Shown here one piece after another: positions 7,271 through 17,152 of a stretch of DNA of 38,667 bases; the first letter of the stretch is position 1, and every line of letters starts with the position of its first letter. The notes beneath the pieces are model-generated. The model was not told the DNA's origin. It did not search any database and saw nothing but the letters and a program-made list of their open reading frames with translations. The position numbers and the translations under genes are program-made. Source of the DNA: Actinomycetota bacterium. Lineage in GTDB: Bacteria; Actinomycetota; AC-67. The stretch lies in NCBI GenBank assembly GCA_040905475.1, contig JBBDRM010000061.1, forward strand, positions 1 to 38,667, read 5' to 3'.

Positions 7271-9709
7271 ATGAGCGCCGTGTGGATGCGGCTGCGGGCC
7301 GAGACTCGCGCTCGCTGGCGGGCCTGGGTCGGCCTCGCGCTCGTCGCCGGATTGGCGGGTGGGCTCGTGACGGCCGCGGCGGCCGGCGCACGGAGGACGC
7401 AAACGGCATATGAGCGGATGTTGGCCACCACGTCACCGCACGACGTCTTCCTCTATCAATTCTCGGATGTGGGACTGACCGAGCTCGACCCCGATGCGGT
7501 CGTCGCGCTCCCCGAGGTCGACGAGGTCGCTCGGTTGAGCTGGTTCTGGGCGGACGTCGGGACCCCGGTGGGTATCGCGATCCCGCGCGATGAAAAGCTG
7601 GGGACGCAGGTCGATCAGGCCAAGATCGTCAGCGGACGGCGCGCCGACCCGGACGCTCCGGACGAGGCAACGGCAAGCTTCGCGGCCGCGGACCGCTACG
7701 GCATCTCCGTCGGAAGCAAGATCCCATTGTTCCCGAAGGAAACGCCGGACGACCCGCCGGAGGTGAAGCGCTATCGCGAGGCCTTCGTTGCGGCCGGTGC
7801 CCCGCTCGAGCTCCGCGTGGTCGGGATCCAGGCCGGCCCCTACGATCTGCCGCCGATCACCATCGGCAGCAGCATCGCCGCGTACGCGACCCCGTCTCTT
7901 TACCGGATCGCCTCGAAGGCGCAAGGGCTGTTCCAGTCGTCGATCGACTCGATTTCCGTCCGGCTCAAGCGCGGCGCCGAGGACCTCCCAGCGTTCGAGC
8001 GGCGGCTGCGGGGCCTCGCCGGGCCCGACTCCGAGATCGAGCTGGAGCCGCTCGCCAACACCGCGGCCAGCGTTCGGAACGCGATCGCGCCCCTGTCAAC
8101 GGCCATGTGGCTGCTTGCGGGGATCCTCGGCCTGTCGTCGCTCGTGATCGTCGGTCAGACGTTGACGCGCCATATCGCCGTTTCCTCCGATGACAACGGA
8201 ACGCTCGGCGCGCTTGGCATGACGCCGCCGGAGCAATGGATCGTCGCGATGGGCCGCACGCTGGTGATCGGCGTGATGGCCGCGGGCGTCGCCGTCGTCG
8301 TCGCCGTGGCGCTGTCGCCGCTCACTCCGCTCGGGATCGCGCGCGTCGCCGAGCCGTCTCCGGGCTTGCACGTCGACGCGTTCACGATCGCGACGGCGAT
8401 CGCGGGCATGCTGATCGCGGTGCTGCTGGTGAGCGCGATGCCGGCGTGGCGCGCGACGAGCGCGGGCAGCGCCGCATCAGACAAGGCCCGCGGGTCGGCA
8501 GCTCCGAACTCGAAGGCCGTGGCAGCCTTCGCGCGTGCCGGCGCCTCCGTCCCGGCGGTGGCTGGAGTCCACATGGCGCTCTCTCGGGGCAGCGGAAGGG
8601 CCTCGCTTCCGATCCGTTCGACGATATTCGGCATCTCGATCGCCGGCGCCGCGCTCGCCGCTTCGCTCTGCGTGGCGGCGAGCCTCCACCATCTCCTGCA
8701 GACCCCGCGCCTGTACGGGCTGACCTGGGATCTGCAGATCGTCGAGTTCGACGCCGACGCCGATTTCAGCGTCCCGGCCCAGACGCTGAGCTCGGACCCG
8801 GGCATCGCCGCCCTGTCCTACGGCGGGACCGGATCGGTTGCGATAAAGGGTCGGACCGCCGAGGCCTATGCGGTCACTCCCATCCGCGGCGACGCCTATC
8901 CGACCATCGTCGACGGACGGCGCCCGAGCGCCGCCGATGAGATCGCATTGGGAGCGAGGACGCTCCGAACGATCGGCGCCGAGGTCGGCGATCGAGTCGA
9001 CGTCTCCCTGCTCGGTGCCGCGGAGCGGTCGATGACCATCGTGGGGCGTGTAGTGAACCCTGCGCTGACCCAGGGAGAGCTCGGCGAATCGCCGCTGCTC
9101 GATTGGTTCAGCAATCGGGCGAACTTCGCCGAAAGCGATCGCCTGGCCAACACGATGCTGGTTCGCTTCGCCCCGGGGGCCGACATCGCCCGTCTCACCG
9201 GTCGGATCGAAGACCTCATCATCCCGGCTGAGGAGACCGCGTTCGTCGGCCTGAGCGACGTGGTCTCACCGAACGAAACGCCCCGCGACGTGGTGAACTT
9301 CGGCCGGGTCGAGAACCTTCCGATCGCGCTCAGCGTGGCTCTTGCAGCTCTCGCCTCGGCGGTCCTCGCGCACATGATCGCCTCCTCCGTACGGCGTCGC
9401 CGTCACGACCTCGCGATCCTGAAGACACTCGGCTTGGGCAAAGGGCACATCCGCGCGGTCGTCGGATGGCAGGCCACGACGCTCGTGGTCGCTGCGCTCG
9501 TGGTCGGCATCCCGGTCGGCGTCGTCGGAGGGCGATGGGCGTGGACCTCACTCGCCGACCGCGGCGGCGTCGTCCCCGCGCCGCGCGTCCCCGTCGCAGC
9601 GCTGGCGCTCATGATGCCGGCCGCGATCCTGCTCGCGAACCTCGTCGCGGCGATCCCGGGACGCATCGCCGCTCGCACGCAACCGGCGCTCGTTCTGAGG
9701 ACCGAGTGA
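7271..9709 (+). CDS. Double-FtsX ABC permease 3 of 5
   Basis: ATG 7271 lies one base after the previous TGA; GGAG at 7263-7266, inside the end of the previous gene, is the ribosome site. The protein has 812 residues and starts MSAVWMRLRAETRARWRAW. It shares the eight-helix double-FtsX plan: the first half carries LGALGMTPPEQW, the link contains ALSRGSGRASLPIRS, and the second half ends with RRRRHDLAILKTLGLGKGH and then LVLRTE. The link differs from the other four copies in having SRGSGR where they have (E)xGxGR with an acidic residue, a small lineage-specific change. No cysteine pair or acidic insertion was noticed in the second external domain. The stop TGA overlaps the next ATG by one base (TGATG), so translation is probably coupled. 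The substrate is unknown. Confidence 0.9.
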   Translation: MSAVWMRLRAETRARWRAWVGLALVAGLAGGLVTAAAAGARRTQTAYERMLATTSPHDVFLYQFSDVGLTELDPDAVVALPEVDEVARLSWFWADVGTPVGIAIPRDEKLGTQVDQAKIVSGRRADPDAPDEATASFAAADRYGISVGSKIPLFPKETPDDPPEVKRYREAFVAAGAPLELRVVGIQAGPYDLPPITIGSSIAAYATPSLYRIASKAQGLFQSSIDSISVRLKRGAEDLPAFERRLRGLAGPDSEIELEPLANTAASVRNAIAPLSTAMWLLAGILGLSSLVIVGQTLTRHIAVSSDDNGTLGALGMTPPEQWIVAMGRTLVIGVMAAGVAVVVAVALSPLTPLGIARVAEPSPGLHVDAFTIATAIAGMLIAVLLVSAMPAWRATSAGSAASDKARGSAAPNSKAVAAFARAGASVPAVAGVHMALSRGSGRASLPIRSTIFGISIAGAALAASLCVAASLHHLLQTPRLYGLTWDLQIVEFDADADFSVPAQTLSSDPGIAALSYGGTGSVAIKGRTAEAYAVTPIRGDAYPTIVDGRRPSAADEIALGARTLRTIGAEVGDRVDVSLLGAAERSMTIVGRVVNPALTQGELGESPLLDWFSNRANFAESDRLANTMLVRFAPGADIARLTGRIEDLIIPAEETAFVGLSDVVSPNETPRDVVNFGRVENLPIALSVALAALASAVLAHMIASSVRRRRHDLAILKTLGLGKGHIRAVVGWQATTLVVAALVVGIPVGVVGGRWAWTSLADRGGVVPAPRVPVAALALMMPAAILLANLVAAIPGRIAARTQPALVLRTE

Positions 9710-12105
9710 TGGGCGCCGTCTGGATGCGATTCCGCGCGGAGCTCCGCAGGCGCTGGCGCGCGTGGCTCGGGCTCGCCCTCCTCGTCGGCGCCTTCGGCGG
9801 CGCGGTCGTCGGAGCCGCGGCGGGAGCGACCCGCACCGATTCCGTCGTCGATCGCAGCATCGCAAAGCGACGGCCGCCCGACATCTTCATCGTGCCCGTT
9901 TTCGGGATCCAAGAGCTCGGCCCGGAGCTCGCCGGTGCCCTGGATCTCGATCACCTCCGCGCGTTCCCCTCCGTGGCCGACGGAACACACATGTTTCTGC
10001 TTCCCACCGTCGAAAACATGGATGTCGCCGCCACCGACGATACGAGGTTGGGAACCGAGATCTTTCCATCCGAACTGGTCGAAGGCCGCTTGCCCGACCC
10101 CGATCGAGCGGACGAGGCCGTGGCGAACGTCGTGGCGATGAACCGTCTCGGCCTCCATGCCGGCGATCATTACACGATCCATTTCCAAACCAACTTCGGC
10201 TTCGGCGCCGAGCCGCGTCCCGCGGCGACCGTCCGGTTCCGTATCACGGGGATCACCGCTGGGCTGGGAGACCTCGCCGCGATCGCCGAGCCGGGGCTGT
10301 CCTTGACCCCTGCGTTCCTCGACCGATACGGCGACCGCTTCGACGACGTCCGCCAGGTCGAGCTCTCGATGCTGCGACTGCGGAACGGAGCGGAGTCCTA
10401 CGCCGCCTTCCGCAAGGATGTCGAGAAGGTGACCGAAGGCACAACCGTCTTCTACAACGAGAGTGCCGGCTGGACGGAAGCGCGCCGCTCGTTCGGGCTC
10501 CAGGCGGATTCACTGTGGATCCTTGCCGGGGTGCTCGCGCTCGTGACCGTCCTCGTGCTGGGTCAAACGATCGCTCGGCAAACGTTCGTCGAGTCGGCCG
10601 AGCACCCTGTGTTGGGCTCGCTGGGCTTCACGCGGGCCCAACTGTCCTCCATCGGGATCCTTCGCGCAGCCACGATCGGGATCGCCGGAGCCCTGGCGGC
10701 GATCCTCGTGGCGGCGGGAACATCCCCGCTTGCGCCGTTCGGGAGCGCGCGGCTGGCAGACCCGAGTCCGGCTTTCTTGTTGCAGAGGGGTCCGTTAGCG
10801 ATCGGCGCCGCGGCCATCGTGCTCGTCGTGGTCGCGCTCGCTCTCATACCATCCTGGAGGGCCGCGCGTGTCGTCGGAGCCGGTCCGGGCTCGATCGAAG
10901 AGTGGAACCGGCCGGCTCGGATCGCTGGAGCCGCGTCACGAGCCGTTCCCGGACCTTCCGCCGCCGTCGGCGTCCGGATGGCGTTCGAGCGAGGCCGCGG
11001 GCGCACGGCAGTGCCGGTGCGCACGACGATCAGCGCGACCGCGGTCGGGGTCCTCGCGCTAACGGCCGCGCTCGTCGTCGGCTCCAGCCTCGATCACCTG
11101 ACCACCACGCCCCGCCTGTATGGATGGAACTGGGATGTGGCCGCCGTCTCCCCGGCGTTCAACGACGGCCAGGAGCCGGACCCCGCCGCCGGCGCGCGGA
11201 ACCGGGCCGCGCTCCGTGCGCTTCCCGGTATCGCTTCAGTTTCCTTCGGTCCGGAAGGCGGTCAGTTGCTGGTGAACGACGTCATCGTCGAACCGTTCGG
11301 TCTCGAGCTCGGAGCAGCCGTGGCTCCTCCCCTCCTCGACGGTCGCGCTCCCGCCGCTCCGAACGAGATCGCGCTCGCCCGGAAGACACTCGCCGCCGCG
11401 CGCGCGAAGATCGGCGATACCGTCCAGGTCGGATTCCAGGGCACCACGGTCCGTGCGCCTTTCCGCGTCGTCGGCATCACCGTTCTCCCGCTCTCAGGCG
11501 ACAGCACGACCCTCGGAGACGGGGTGTGGATCCCGGTCGAGGATCTGGGGCGGCTGTTCGGTGAGTTGATACCGATGGATCGCGCCCTGATCAGATTCGC
11601 CCCCGACGCCGATCGAGCCGCCATCGCGAAAACCCTCGGCGAGCGCTTCAACGCGGAGATCAAGGATGCCGAACCGCCGGGCACCGTCGTAGATTTCGGC
11701 GCCGTGTCGCAGATGCCGCATGTGCTCGCCGGCATCGTCGGGCTGCTCGCGGCCGGCACGATAGGTTACGGTCTCGTGACCGCCGTGCGACGGCGGCGGC
11801 GTGACCTGTCGATCCTCAAGGCACTGGGGCTCGACCGGAGACAGGTCCGCTGGGCGGTTGCCTGGCAAGCGTCGGCGACGGCGCTGGCGACGCTCGCGCT
11901 CTCGATCCCGCTGGGGGTGATCGCCGGCCGTCTGATCTGGATCGCATTCGCCAACGCGTCGGGGTTCCTCGCGGCTCCGATCGTGGACCTCGCGCTGATA
12001 GCGTTGACGGTTCCCGCGGCCGTCATCGTCGCGAACCTAATCTCTGCGCTTCCCGCCCGCATCGCGGCGCGGACGGTTCCCGCCGTCGTCTTGAGGACGG
12101 AGTGA
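9709..12105 (+). CDS. Double-FtsX ABC permease 4 of 5
   Basis: The frame is open from 9466, but ATG 9709 (MGAVWMRFRAELRRRWRAW) matches the paralogues and overlaps the previous stop in TGATG. GAGG at 9697-9700 sits eight bases upstream. The protein has 798 residues, the shortest of the five. It has the common order: helix, external domain, three helices with LGSLGFTRAQLSSI, a link with FERGRGRTAVPVRT, helix, second external domain, then three helices with RRRRRDLSILKALGLDRRQ and a VVLRTE end. The ILKALG replaces the ILKTLG seen in copies 1, 3 and 5. The copies are diverged enough to be old duplications rather than recent assembly artefacts, and all five frames are intact. Confidence 0.9.
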   Translation: MGAVWMRFRAELRRRWRAWLGLALLVGAFGGAVVGAAAGATRTDSVVDRSIAKRRPPDIFIVPVFGIQELGPELAGALDLDHLRAFPSVADGTHMFLLPTVENMDVAATDDTRLGTEIFPSELVEGRLPDPDRADEAVANVVAMNRLGLHAGDHYTIHFQTNFGFGAEPRPAATVRFRITGITAGLGDLAAIAEPGLSLTPAFLDRYGDRFDDVRQVELSMLRLRNGAESYAAFRKDVEKVTEGTTVFYNESAGWTEARRSFGLQADSLWILAGVLALVTVLVLGQTIARQTFVESAEHPVLGSLGFTRAQLSSIGILRAATIGIAGALAAILVAAGTSPLAPFGSARLADPSPAFLLQRGPLAIGAAAIVLVVVALALIPSWRAARVVGAGPGSIEEWNRPARIAGAASRAVPGPSAAVGVRMAFERGRGRTAVPVRTTISATAVGVLALTAALVVGSSLDHLTTTPRLYGWNWDVAAVSPAFNDGQEPDPAAGARNRAALRALPGIASVSFGPEGGQLLVNDVIVEPFGLELGAAVAPPLLDGRAPAAPNEIALARKTLAAARAKIGDTVQVGFQGTTVRAPFRVVGITVLPLSGDSTTLGDGVWIPVEDLGRLFGELIPMDRALIRFAPDADRAAIAKTLGERFNAEIKDAEPPGTVVDFGAVSQMPHVLAGIVGLLAAGTIGYGLVTAVRRRRRDLSILKALGLDRRQVRWAVAWQASATALATLALSIPLGVIAGRLIWIAFANASGFLAAPIVDLALIALTVPAAVIVANLISALPARIAARTVPAVVLRTE

Positions 12106-12107
12106 GC

Positions 12108-14546
12108 ATGGGTGCGATCTGGATGCGGGTACGGTCGGAGCTGCGGACGTCGCGCCGCTCCGTCTTGGCGCTCGCGATCCTGATCGCGATCTCGGGCGCG
12201 GCCGTGCTGGCCCCGCTAGCGGGGGCCCGGCGCACCGGGTCCGCGTATGACCGGTTCCTACAAGCTTCGAACGCGCACCACCTGGAAACGAACGAGGGCG
12301 TTCCGGGCCTCGGCTACGACTACAACCTCGACCTCGACGCAGCTGCGAGCTCCCCGGAAGTAGCCGAGGCCGAGATCTTCCGTCTCTTCATGATGTCCGC
12401 GCGAACGGACGCGGGCGTCGAGATACAAGCGGGCGCTGAGGCGATCGTCGTTCGCCCATCTCTGTTCGGGAAAGGCACCCTCAGCGTTGCTCGGGTCGTA
12501 TCAGGGCGGCTCCCCGACCCGGACCGCGTCGATGAGGTGGCGGTGGGCTACGGCCTCAGCGTCCGGGATAGGGAGATCAACGTCGGCGATCGCATAACGA
12601 TCGACCTCCTGTCCGCCAACGTTCTGACCCAAGGACTCGGCCCCCACGTCAGCGTCCCCCACCAGGTGACTGCGACCATCGTGGGAGTTGTCCTGCTGCC
12701 CGGATCGGTACCACCGGCGATCCGCTACGGCCAGATCTTCGCCACCCCGGCGTTCGAGACGGCCTATACCGAAGGTACGGCGAACGCTCGAGGTATGCTG
12801 GTGAAACTGAAGCGCGGCTCCGCGGACCTCCCGGCGATCCGAGCGCGCTTCTCTGCGCTGGCCAACGACCTCGTCCAGTTCCTCACAAGCCAGGATATCG
12901 ATCTCGGCGTCAAGCGCTCGATTGACATCTACGTCGTTGCCCTCCAAGCCTTCGCGGCCTTGGCGGGGCTGGCAGCGCTCTTGATCTTGACGCAGACGCT
13001 CGCCCGCCAAGTTGCGCTCGGTGCCGATGACGCTCCGGTTCTTCGATCGCTCGGGATGACCCCCGGCCAGCTCGCAGGAGGGATCCTCATACGCACCACC
13101 GTGTCGGTGACGGCCGGCATCGCCGGGACCATCGCGATCGCGTACGCCCTCTCCCCCATCTTCCCCGTCGGAAGCGCGCGCATTGTCGAACCGTCTCCCG
13201 GCTTCTCGGCGGACGCCTTCGTACTCCTCGGAGGTGGAGCGGCGCTGCTCTTGCTGATCGTCGCGTTCGCGATCCCTCCAGCGTTGAGCGCGGCTCGGCG
13301 CGCGGCGCGAGAGCCGAGCGCAGGCCAGCCGGAGGGTCAAGCCGGTCCGTCGCGGATCGCCGCGTGGCTATCGGGCGGCGGCGCGCCCGCGAGCATCGTC
13401 GCCGGGATCCGGCTGGCGCTCGAACGCGGCCATGGACGCACGGCGACGCCGATACGGAGCACCATTCTCGCTTCAGCGGTGGCCGTCGCGTCGATCGTCA
13501 CCTTGGTCTCGTTCGGAACGAGCCTGCGTCATCTGGTCGACACGCCAAGACTCTACGGCTGGAACTGGGACAACATCGCGGGGAACCCGTACGCACCGGA
13601 CCTGTCGAAGGAACTCGTCCCGGTGCTGAACGACCTTCCGGGCGTCGCGGAGTTCTCCGGCGGCTCGACGAACGTGCGGCTGCAGATCCCCCGCGAAGGC
13701 GGATCGAACCTCGATGTGTCCGCGCTGGCATTGAGCGCGCGCAGCGGCGAGGTGTTCCCCCCTGTGATGGAGGGGAGATGGCCGGTCGACGACGATGAGG
13801 TAGCGCTCGGCACCGTCACGATGCGCTCCCTCGATGTCGAGATCGGCGACCGCATCGAGATCATCGCCGGCGACGCCCCCTTGCCGATGACGGTGGTCGG
13901 GCGGACCGTCTTTCCCGTGATCGGGGATCAGTACGGAGGCGAACTCGGCCGTGGGATCGGATTCACGATCGAGGGGCTGCGTCGCATCGTGCCGAACGCG
14001 CTGGAGAACTTCTTCCCCGTCAGATTCCAGCAAGACTCCGGCTACACACAACTCCCTGAAGAATCTCGACGCCTCTTCTTCTTCGGGAACCTCTCCGACC
14101 TCGTGGGGTTTGGGAAACCGGTTGATCTCGACAACCTCTCGAAAGTGGAAGGCGCTCCGCTGGCACTTGTCGGCCTCGTCGCGCTGCTGGGAGTCGCGAC
14201 GATCGCGCATGCACTCGCCACATCGGTTCGCCGTCGGCGGCGCGACCTCGCGATCTTGAAGACGCTGGGATTCGTCAACGGCCAGATCCGTGCCGCGGTC
14301 ATCACGCAAGCGACGACGCTAGCGCTCTTGGCTCTGGTGATCGGCATCCCGCTAGGCCTGGTCGTTGGGCGGTCGGCGTGGCTCGCCTTCGCCGACCGGC
14401 AGGGCGTGGTGCCGGAAGCAGTGATCGGCTCGTGGGCGGTCCTCGCGCTGGTCCCCGCAACGATCGTGCTCGCGAACCTCGTCGCCGCGCTGCCCGGCCG
14501 GGCCGCGGCACGGCTCGCGCCCGCTACCGTATTGAGGACGGAGTGA
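12108..14546 (+). CDS. Double-FtsX ABC permease 5 of 5
   Basis: ATG 12108 (MGAIWMRVRSELRTSRRS) lies two bases after the previous stop with GGAG at 12099-12102. A GTG at 12102 in the same frame is possible but overlaps that stop. The protein has 812 residues. It is the most divergent at its N-terminus, lacking the RWRAW run of the other four, yet keeps both FtsX halves: LRSLGMTPGQL in the first, ERGHGRTATPIRS in the link, and RRRRRDLAILKTLGFVNGQ in the second, ending VLRTE. The second external domain includes an aromatic/acidic stretch around ESRRLFFFGN. It is followed after four bases by the histidine kinase gene, tying permease array and sensor into one unit. Confidence 0.9.
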   Translation: MGAIWMRVRSELRTSRRSVLALAILIAISGAAVLAPLAGARRTGSAYDRFLQASNAHHLETNEGVPGLGYDYNLDLDAAASSPEVAEAEIFRLFMMSARTDAGVEIQAGAEAIVVRPSLFGKGTLSVARVVSGRLPDPDRVDEVAVGYGLSVRDREINVGDRITIDLLSANVLTQGLGPHVSVPHQVTATIVGVVLLPGSVPPAIRYGQIFATPAFETAYTEGTANARGMLVKLKRGSADLPAIRARFSALANDLVQFLTSQDIDLGVKRSIDIYVVALQAFAALAGLAALLILTQTLARQVALGADDAPVLRSLGMTPGQLAGGILIRTTVSVTAGIAGTIAIAYALSPIFPVGSARIVEPSPGFSADAFVLLGGGAALLLLIVAFAIPPALSAARRAAREPSAGQPEGQAGPSRIAAWLSGGGAPASIVAGIRLALERGHGRTATPIRSTILASAVAVASIVTLVSFGTSLRHLVDTPRLYGWNWDNIAGNPYAPDLSKELVPVLNDLPGVAEFSGGSTNVRLQIPREGGSNLDVSALALSARSGEVFPPVMEGRWPVDDDEVALGTVTMRSLDVEIGDRIEIIAGDAPLPMTVVGRTVFPVIGDQYGGELGRGIGFTIEGLRRIVPNALENFFPVRFQQDSGYTQLPEESRRLFFFGNLSDLVGFGKPVDLDNLSKVEGAPLALVGLVALLGVATIAHALATSVRRRRRDLAILKTLGFVNGQIRAAVITQATTLALLALVIGIPLGLVVGRSAWLAFADRQGVVPEAVIGSWAVLALVPATIVLANLVAALPGRAAARLAPATVLRTE

Positions 14547-14550
14547 TCCC

Positions 14551-16677
14551 ATGACAACGACCGCAGAACGAACCAGGGTGGGCGGCGGAGCCGCAGGCGA
14601 CGCTGCATCCTGGCGCTCGGGCGCCGGACTCTTCCTCGGCGCGGCCGTGACGGCGCTGGCCGTCTGGAGTCTGACGATCGCGCTCGACCCGGATCCGAGC
14701 GCCGAACAGATCGTCCGGGCAGCGTTGCTGGCGACGTGGGGCGTGTGCGGAGGCATCGCGGCGACGCGGCATCGCGGCGATCCCACCCCCCTGCTGCTCC
14801 TCGGTGGCGCGTTCGTCGCGGGGGTCGCGATCCTCGCGGCGGAGTCGCTCGCCGAAAACGATCCGATCCTCGGGCGGAGCGCCGCCGAGATGCTGCGAGC
14901 CCTCGGGCTCGCGGTCGCACCTGCGTTCGCGTTCCACGCGCTGCTCGGCATGCCGGTCGGAGAACTACGCAGCTCTGCACGCCGGACGCTGGCCGCCATC
15001 GGATACGCGGTCGCCGCTGCTGTCGCCGTTGTCCTTATCGCCCGCCGCCCTGAGATCCCCATGTGGCCGGTGGTGCTCGAGATCGCGCTTTTCGCGATCA
15101 TCGGGGGGCCGGCTGCCGTCACTCGCTATGAGCGAGCCTCGATCGGCGAGCGCCGGCGGATCAAATGGCTCGCCTGGTCGGTCACCGTCGCAACCGGGAT
15201 CGCCGTCGCGGCGGCAACGCTCCAAGCGCTGGTGTCCTGGCCGGAGCCGGTTGCGGCGGTCGCCGCCGGGGCAACCGCCATCATCCCCATCGCGTTCGCG
15301 GTCGCCGCCTTCGAGCGGCCCTCGATCGTGGTCGACCGGCTGCTGCTTCACACGATCTCGCTCGCCGGGCTCGTGGGTCTGGTGTCGATCGTGTACGTCG
15401 CGATCGTGCTCGGGCTCGGGCGCGTGCCCCGTGAGAACGAACGAACCCTGCTCGTGCTGTCGATCCTTGCCGCCGGCGTCGCGGCGCTGCTGTACGTGCC
15501 GACCCGGGAGCGGCTCCAGGGTGTGGCGACGAAGCTCGTTTACGGCGAGCGTCAAGCTCCCGACGAGGTGATCCGCACCTTCGGCAGCCGCATGTCCAGA
15601 GCGCTCCCGCTCGACGAGCTGCTGCTGCAGATGGCCGAGTCGCTGCGGAAGACATTGCAGCTCGACGTCGCCGAGGTCTGGACCGGGAGCGGCGGCACCC
15701 TCGAGCGCTCCGTTTCGGATCCGAGCCGCCCGCCGGCGCGTATCACGCTCGGCGCATCGGAGATGTCCGTCGTCGCTCGGGCCGGGATCTCCGGTCCGGC
15801 GTGGCTGAAGGTCTGGATGCCGGCCATGCTCGGCCCCGAAGACGATCATCTGCGCGTCGCTCCGATCACCAACGCCGGCGAGCTCCTCGGCATGATCGTG
15901 GTTCGTCGCCGCAGCGATCGCGGAGCGTTCGACGAGGAGGAGGAGCGCATCATCACCGAGCTCGCGCGTCAGGTGGGCCTCGCGCTTCGCAACGTGCGGC
16001 TCGACTCGGCGCTGCAAGCCTCGCTCGACGAGATCCGCCAGCAGGCGGCGGAGCTGCAGGCATCGCGCGCGCGCATCGTCGCCGCCGCCGACGCGGAGCG
16101 CCGGAAGATCGAGCGCAACCTTCACGACGGCGCTCAGCAGCGGCTCGTCGCGCTGGCCGTCAACCTGCGTCTCGCACGACAACTCGCGGCTTCGGCCCCA
16201 GACGAGGCCAACGCGATGATGGAACACCTCAGCATCGAGATACAGGAGACACTCGAGGAGCTGCGCGCGCTGGCGCACGGCATCTACCCGCCGCTCCTCG
16301 CCGACCGCGGCCTCGCCGAAGCGCTCAAGGCTGCGGCCGGCCGCTCCACGATCCCAACGACCGTTCACGCCGAGGGTCTGGCGCGGTTTTCCGCGGAGAT
16401 CGAAGCGGCGATCTACTTCTGCTGCCTTGAGGCGATGCAGAACATCGGCAAGTACGCCGGCGAGAATGCGACCGCCGATCTCCGCATCCGTCAGGAGGCC
16501 GGCGCGCTCCTGTTCGAGGTGGTCGACGACGGCGCCGGATTCGACGTGGCCACCGCCAAGGCCGGCGCGGGATTCACCAACATGAACGACCGCGTCGGCG
16601 CGATCGGCGGAAGCCTGCGGGTCGAGTCGGCTCCGGGCAAGGGCACGAAGGTCTCAGGGACCGTGCCGGTGGGCTGA
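14551..16677 (+). CDS. Membrane histidine kinase (10 TM, GAF, HisKA_3, HATPase)
   Basis: This 708-residue kinase starts at ATG 14551, seven bases after GGAG. Residues about 26-315 hold roughly ten hydrophobic helices with short loops, a ComP-like architecture suited to sensing a membrane or lipophilic signal. A GAF-like domain follows (about 345-490), then a coiled helix and the HisKA_3 dimerisation domain with H525 in ERRKIERNLHDGAQQRL. The ATPase domain has the N-box with E627 and N631 (CCLEAMQNIGKYA), the G1 box D659-D660-G661-A-G and a G2 region with GAGFTNMNDRVGAIGGSL. NarL-class kinases of this type phosphorylate REC-HTH regulators. Plausible partners are the cyclase fusion at 305, the receiver at 16693 and the NarL regulator at 17153. 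It lies in the permease operon, suggesting that it senses the transported compound or the transporter state. Confidence 0.92.
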   Translation: MTTTAERTRVGGGAAGDAASWRSGAGLFLGAAVTALAVWSLTIALDPDPSAEQIVRAALLATWGVCGGIAATRHRGDPTPLLLLGGAFVAGVAILAAESLAENDPILGRSAAEMLRALGLAVAPAFAFHALLGMPVGELRSSARRTLAAIGYAVAAAVAVVLIARRPEIPMWPVVLEIALFAIIGGPAAVTRYERASIGERRRIKWLAWSVTVATGIAVAAATLQALVSWPEPVAAVAAGATAIIPIAFAVAAFERPSIVVDRLLLHTISLAGLVGLVSIVYVAIVLGLGRVPRENERTLLVLSILAAGVAALLYVPTRERLQGVATKLVYGERQAPDEVIRTFGSRMSRALPLDELLLQMAESLRKTLQLDVAEVWTGSGGTLERSVSDPSRPPARITLGASEMSVVARAGISGPAWLKVWMPAMLGPEDDHLRVAPITNAGELLGMIVVRRRSDRGAFDEEEERIITELARQVGLALRNVRLDSALQASLDEIRQQAAELQASRARIVAAADAERRKIERNLHDGAQQRLVALAVNLRLARQLAASAPDEANAMMEHLSIEIQETLEELRALAHGIYPPLLADRGLAEALKAAAGRSTIPTTVHAEGLARFSAEIEAAIYFCCLEAMQNIGKYAGENATADLRIRQEAGALLFEVVDDGAGFDVATAKAGAGFTNMNDRVGAIGGSLRVESAPGKGTKVSGTVPVG

Positions 16678-16692
16678 GGATGGGTGGACTGG

Positions 16693-17091
16693 CTAGCCGC
16701 GCCAGACGGCGTCTCCGCCCGACTCCCAGAGCGACGTTAGAACGGCCGGCTCGAAAGTTTCTTTTGAGATGAACGCAGCCGCCCCACACGTTCGGGCATC
16801 GGCCGGCAGATCGCTCTCCTTGATCGTGGAGACCAGGAACCCAACCGTTTCCGGGCGCGCCGAGGTGATCCGGCGCAGCGCTTCGATCCCGTCGATCCCC
16901 GGCAGGTTGATGTCCATCAGGACCAGGTCGGGCTCGAGTTCTGCGGCGAGCTGGACCGCCTGCTCCCCGGACTCGGCCTCCCCCACGACCTCGAATCCGG
17001 GCGTGACACGGACGACGGTCTTCGCCGCGTTCCGGAACGGCAACTGATCGTCGACGACGAGGACTCGCACAGCCTTTACCTCCATCCGCAC
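16693..17091 (-). CDS. Stand-alone receiver-domain response regulator
   Basis: The protein has 132 residues and consists of a CheY-like receiver only. Visible key residues are the acidic pair D14-D15 (LVVDDQ), phosphoacceptor D60 (LVLMDINLPG), the switch threonine in VSTIKE and the conserved lysine in FISKETF. No output domain follows. ATG 17091 was taken; ATG 17085 is equally possible and gives MEVKAV. The gene converges on the histidine kinase, with only 15 bases between the two stops and no room for a hairpin terminator. A receiver without an output usually acts by protein contact or as a phosphate sink, here perhaps dividing the kinase signal between cAMP production and transcription. Confidence 0.85.
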   Translation of the reverse strand: MRMEVKAVRVLVVDDQLPFRNAAKTVVRVTPGFEVVGEAESGEQAVQLAAELEPDLVLMDINLPGIDGIEALRRITSARPETVGFLVSTIKESDLPADARTCGAAAFISKETFEPAVLTSLWESGGDAVWRG

Positions 17092-17152
17092 ATCATCCTC
17101 GCGCCGATCGCGCCCGTTGACAGGTGGGTGGGCCGGTGAGCTTGGGGTGGGG

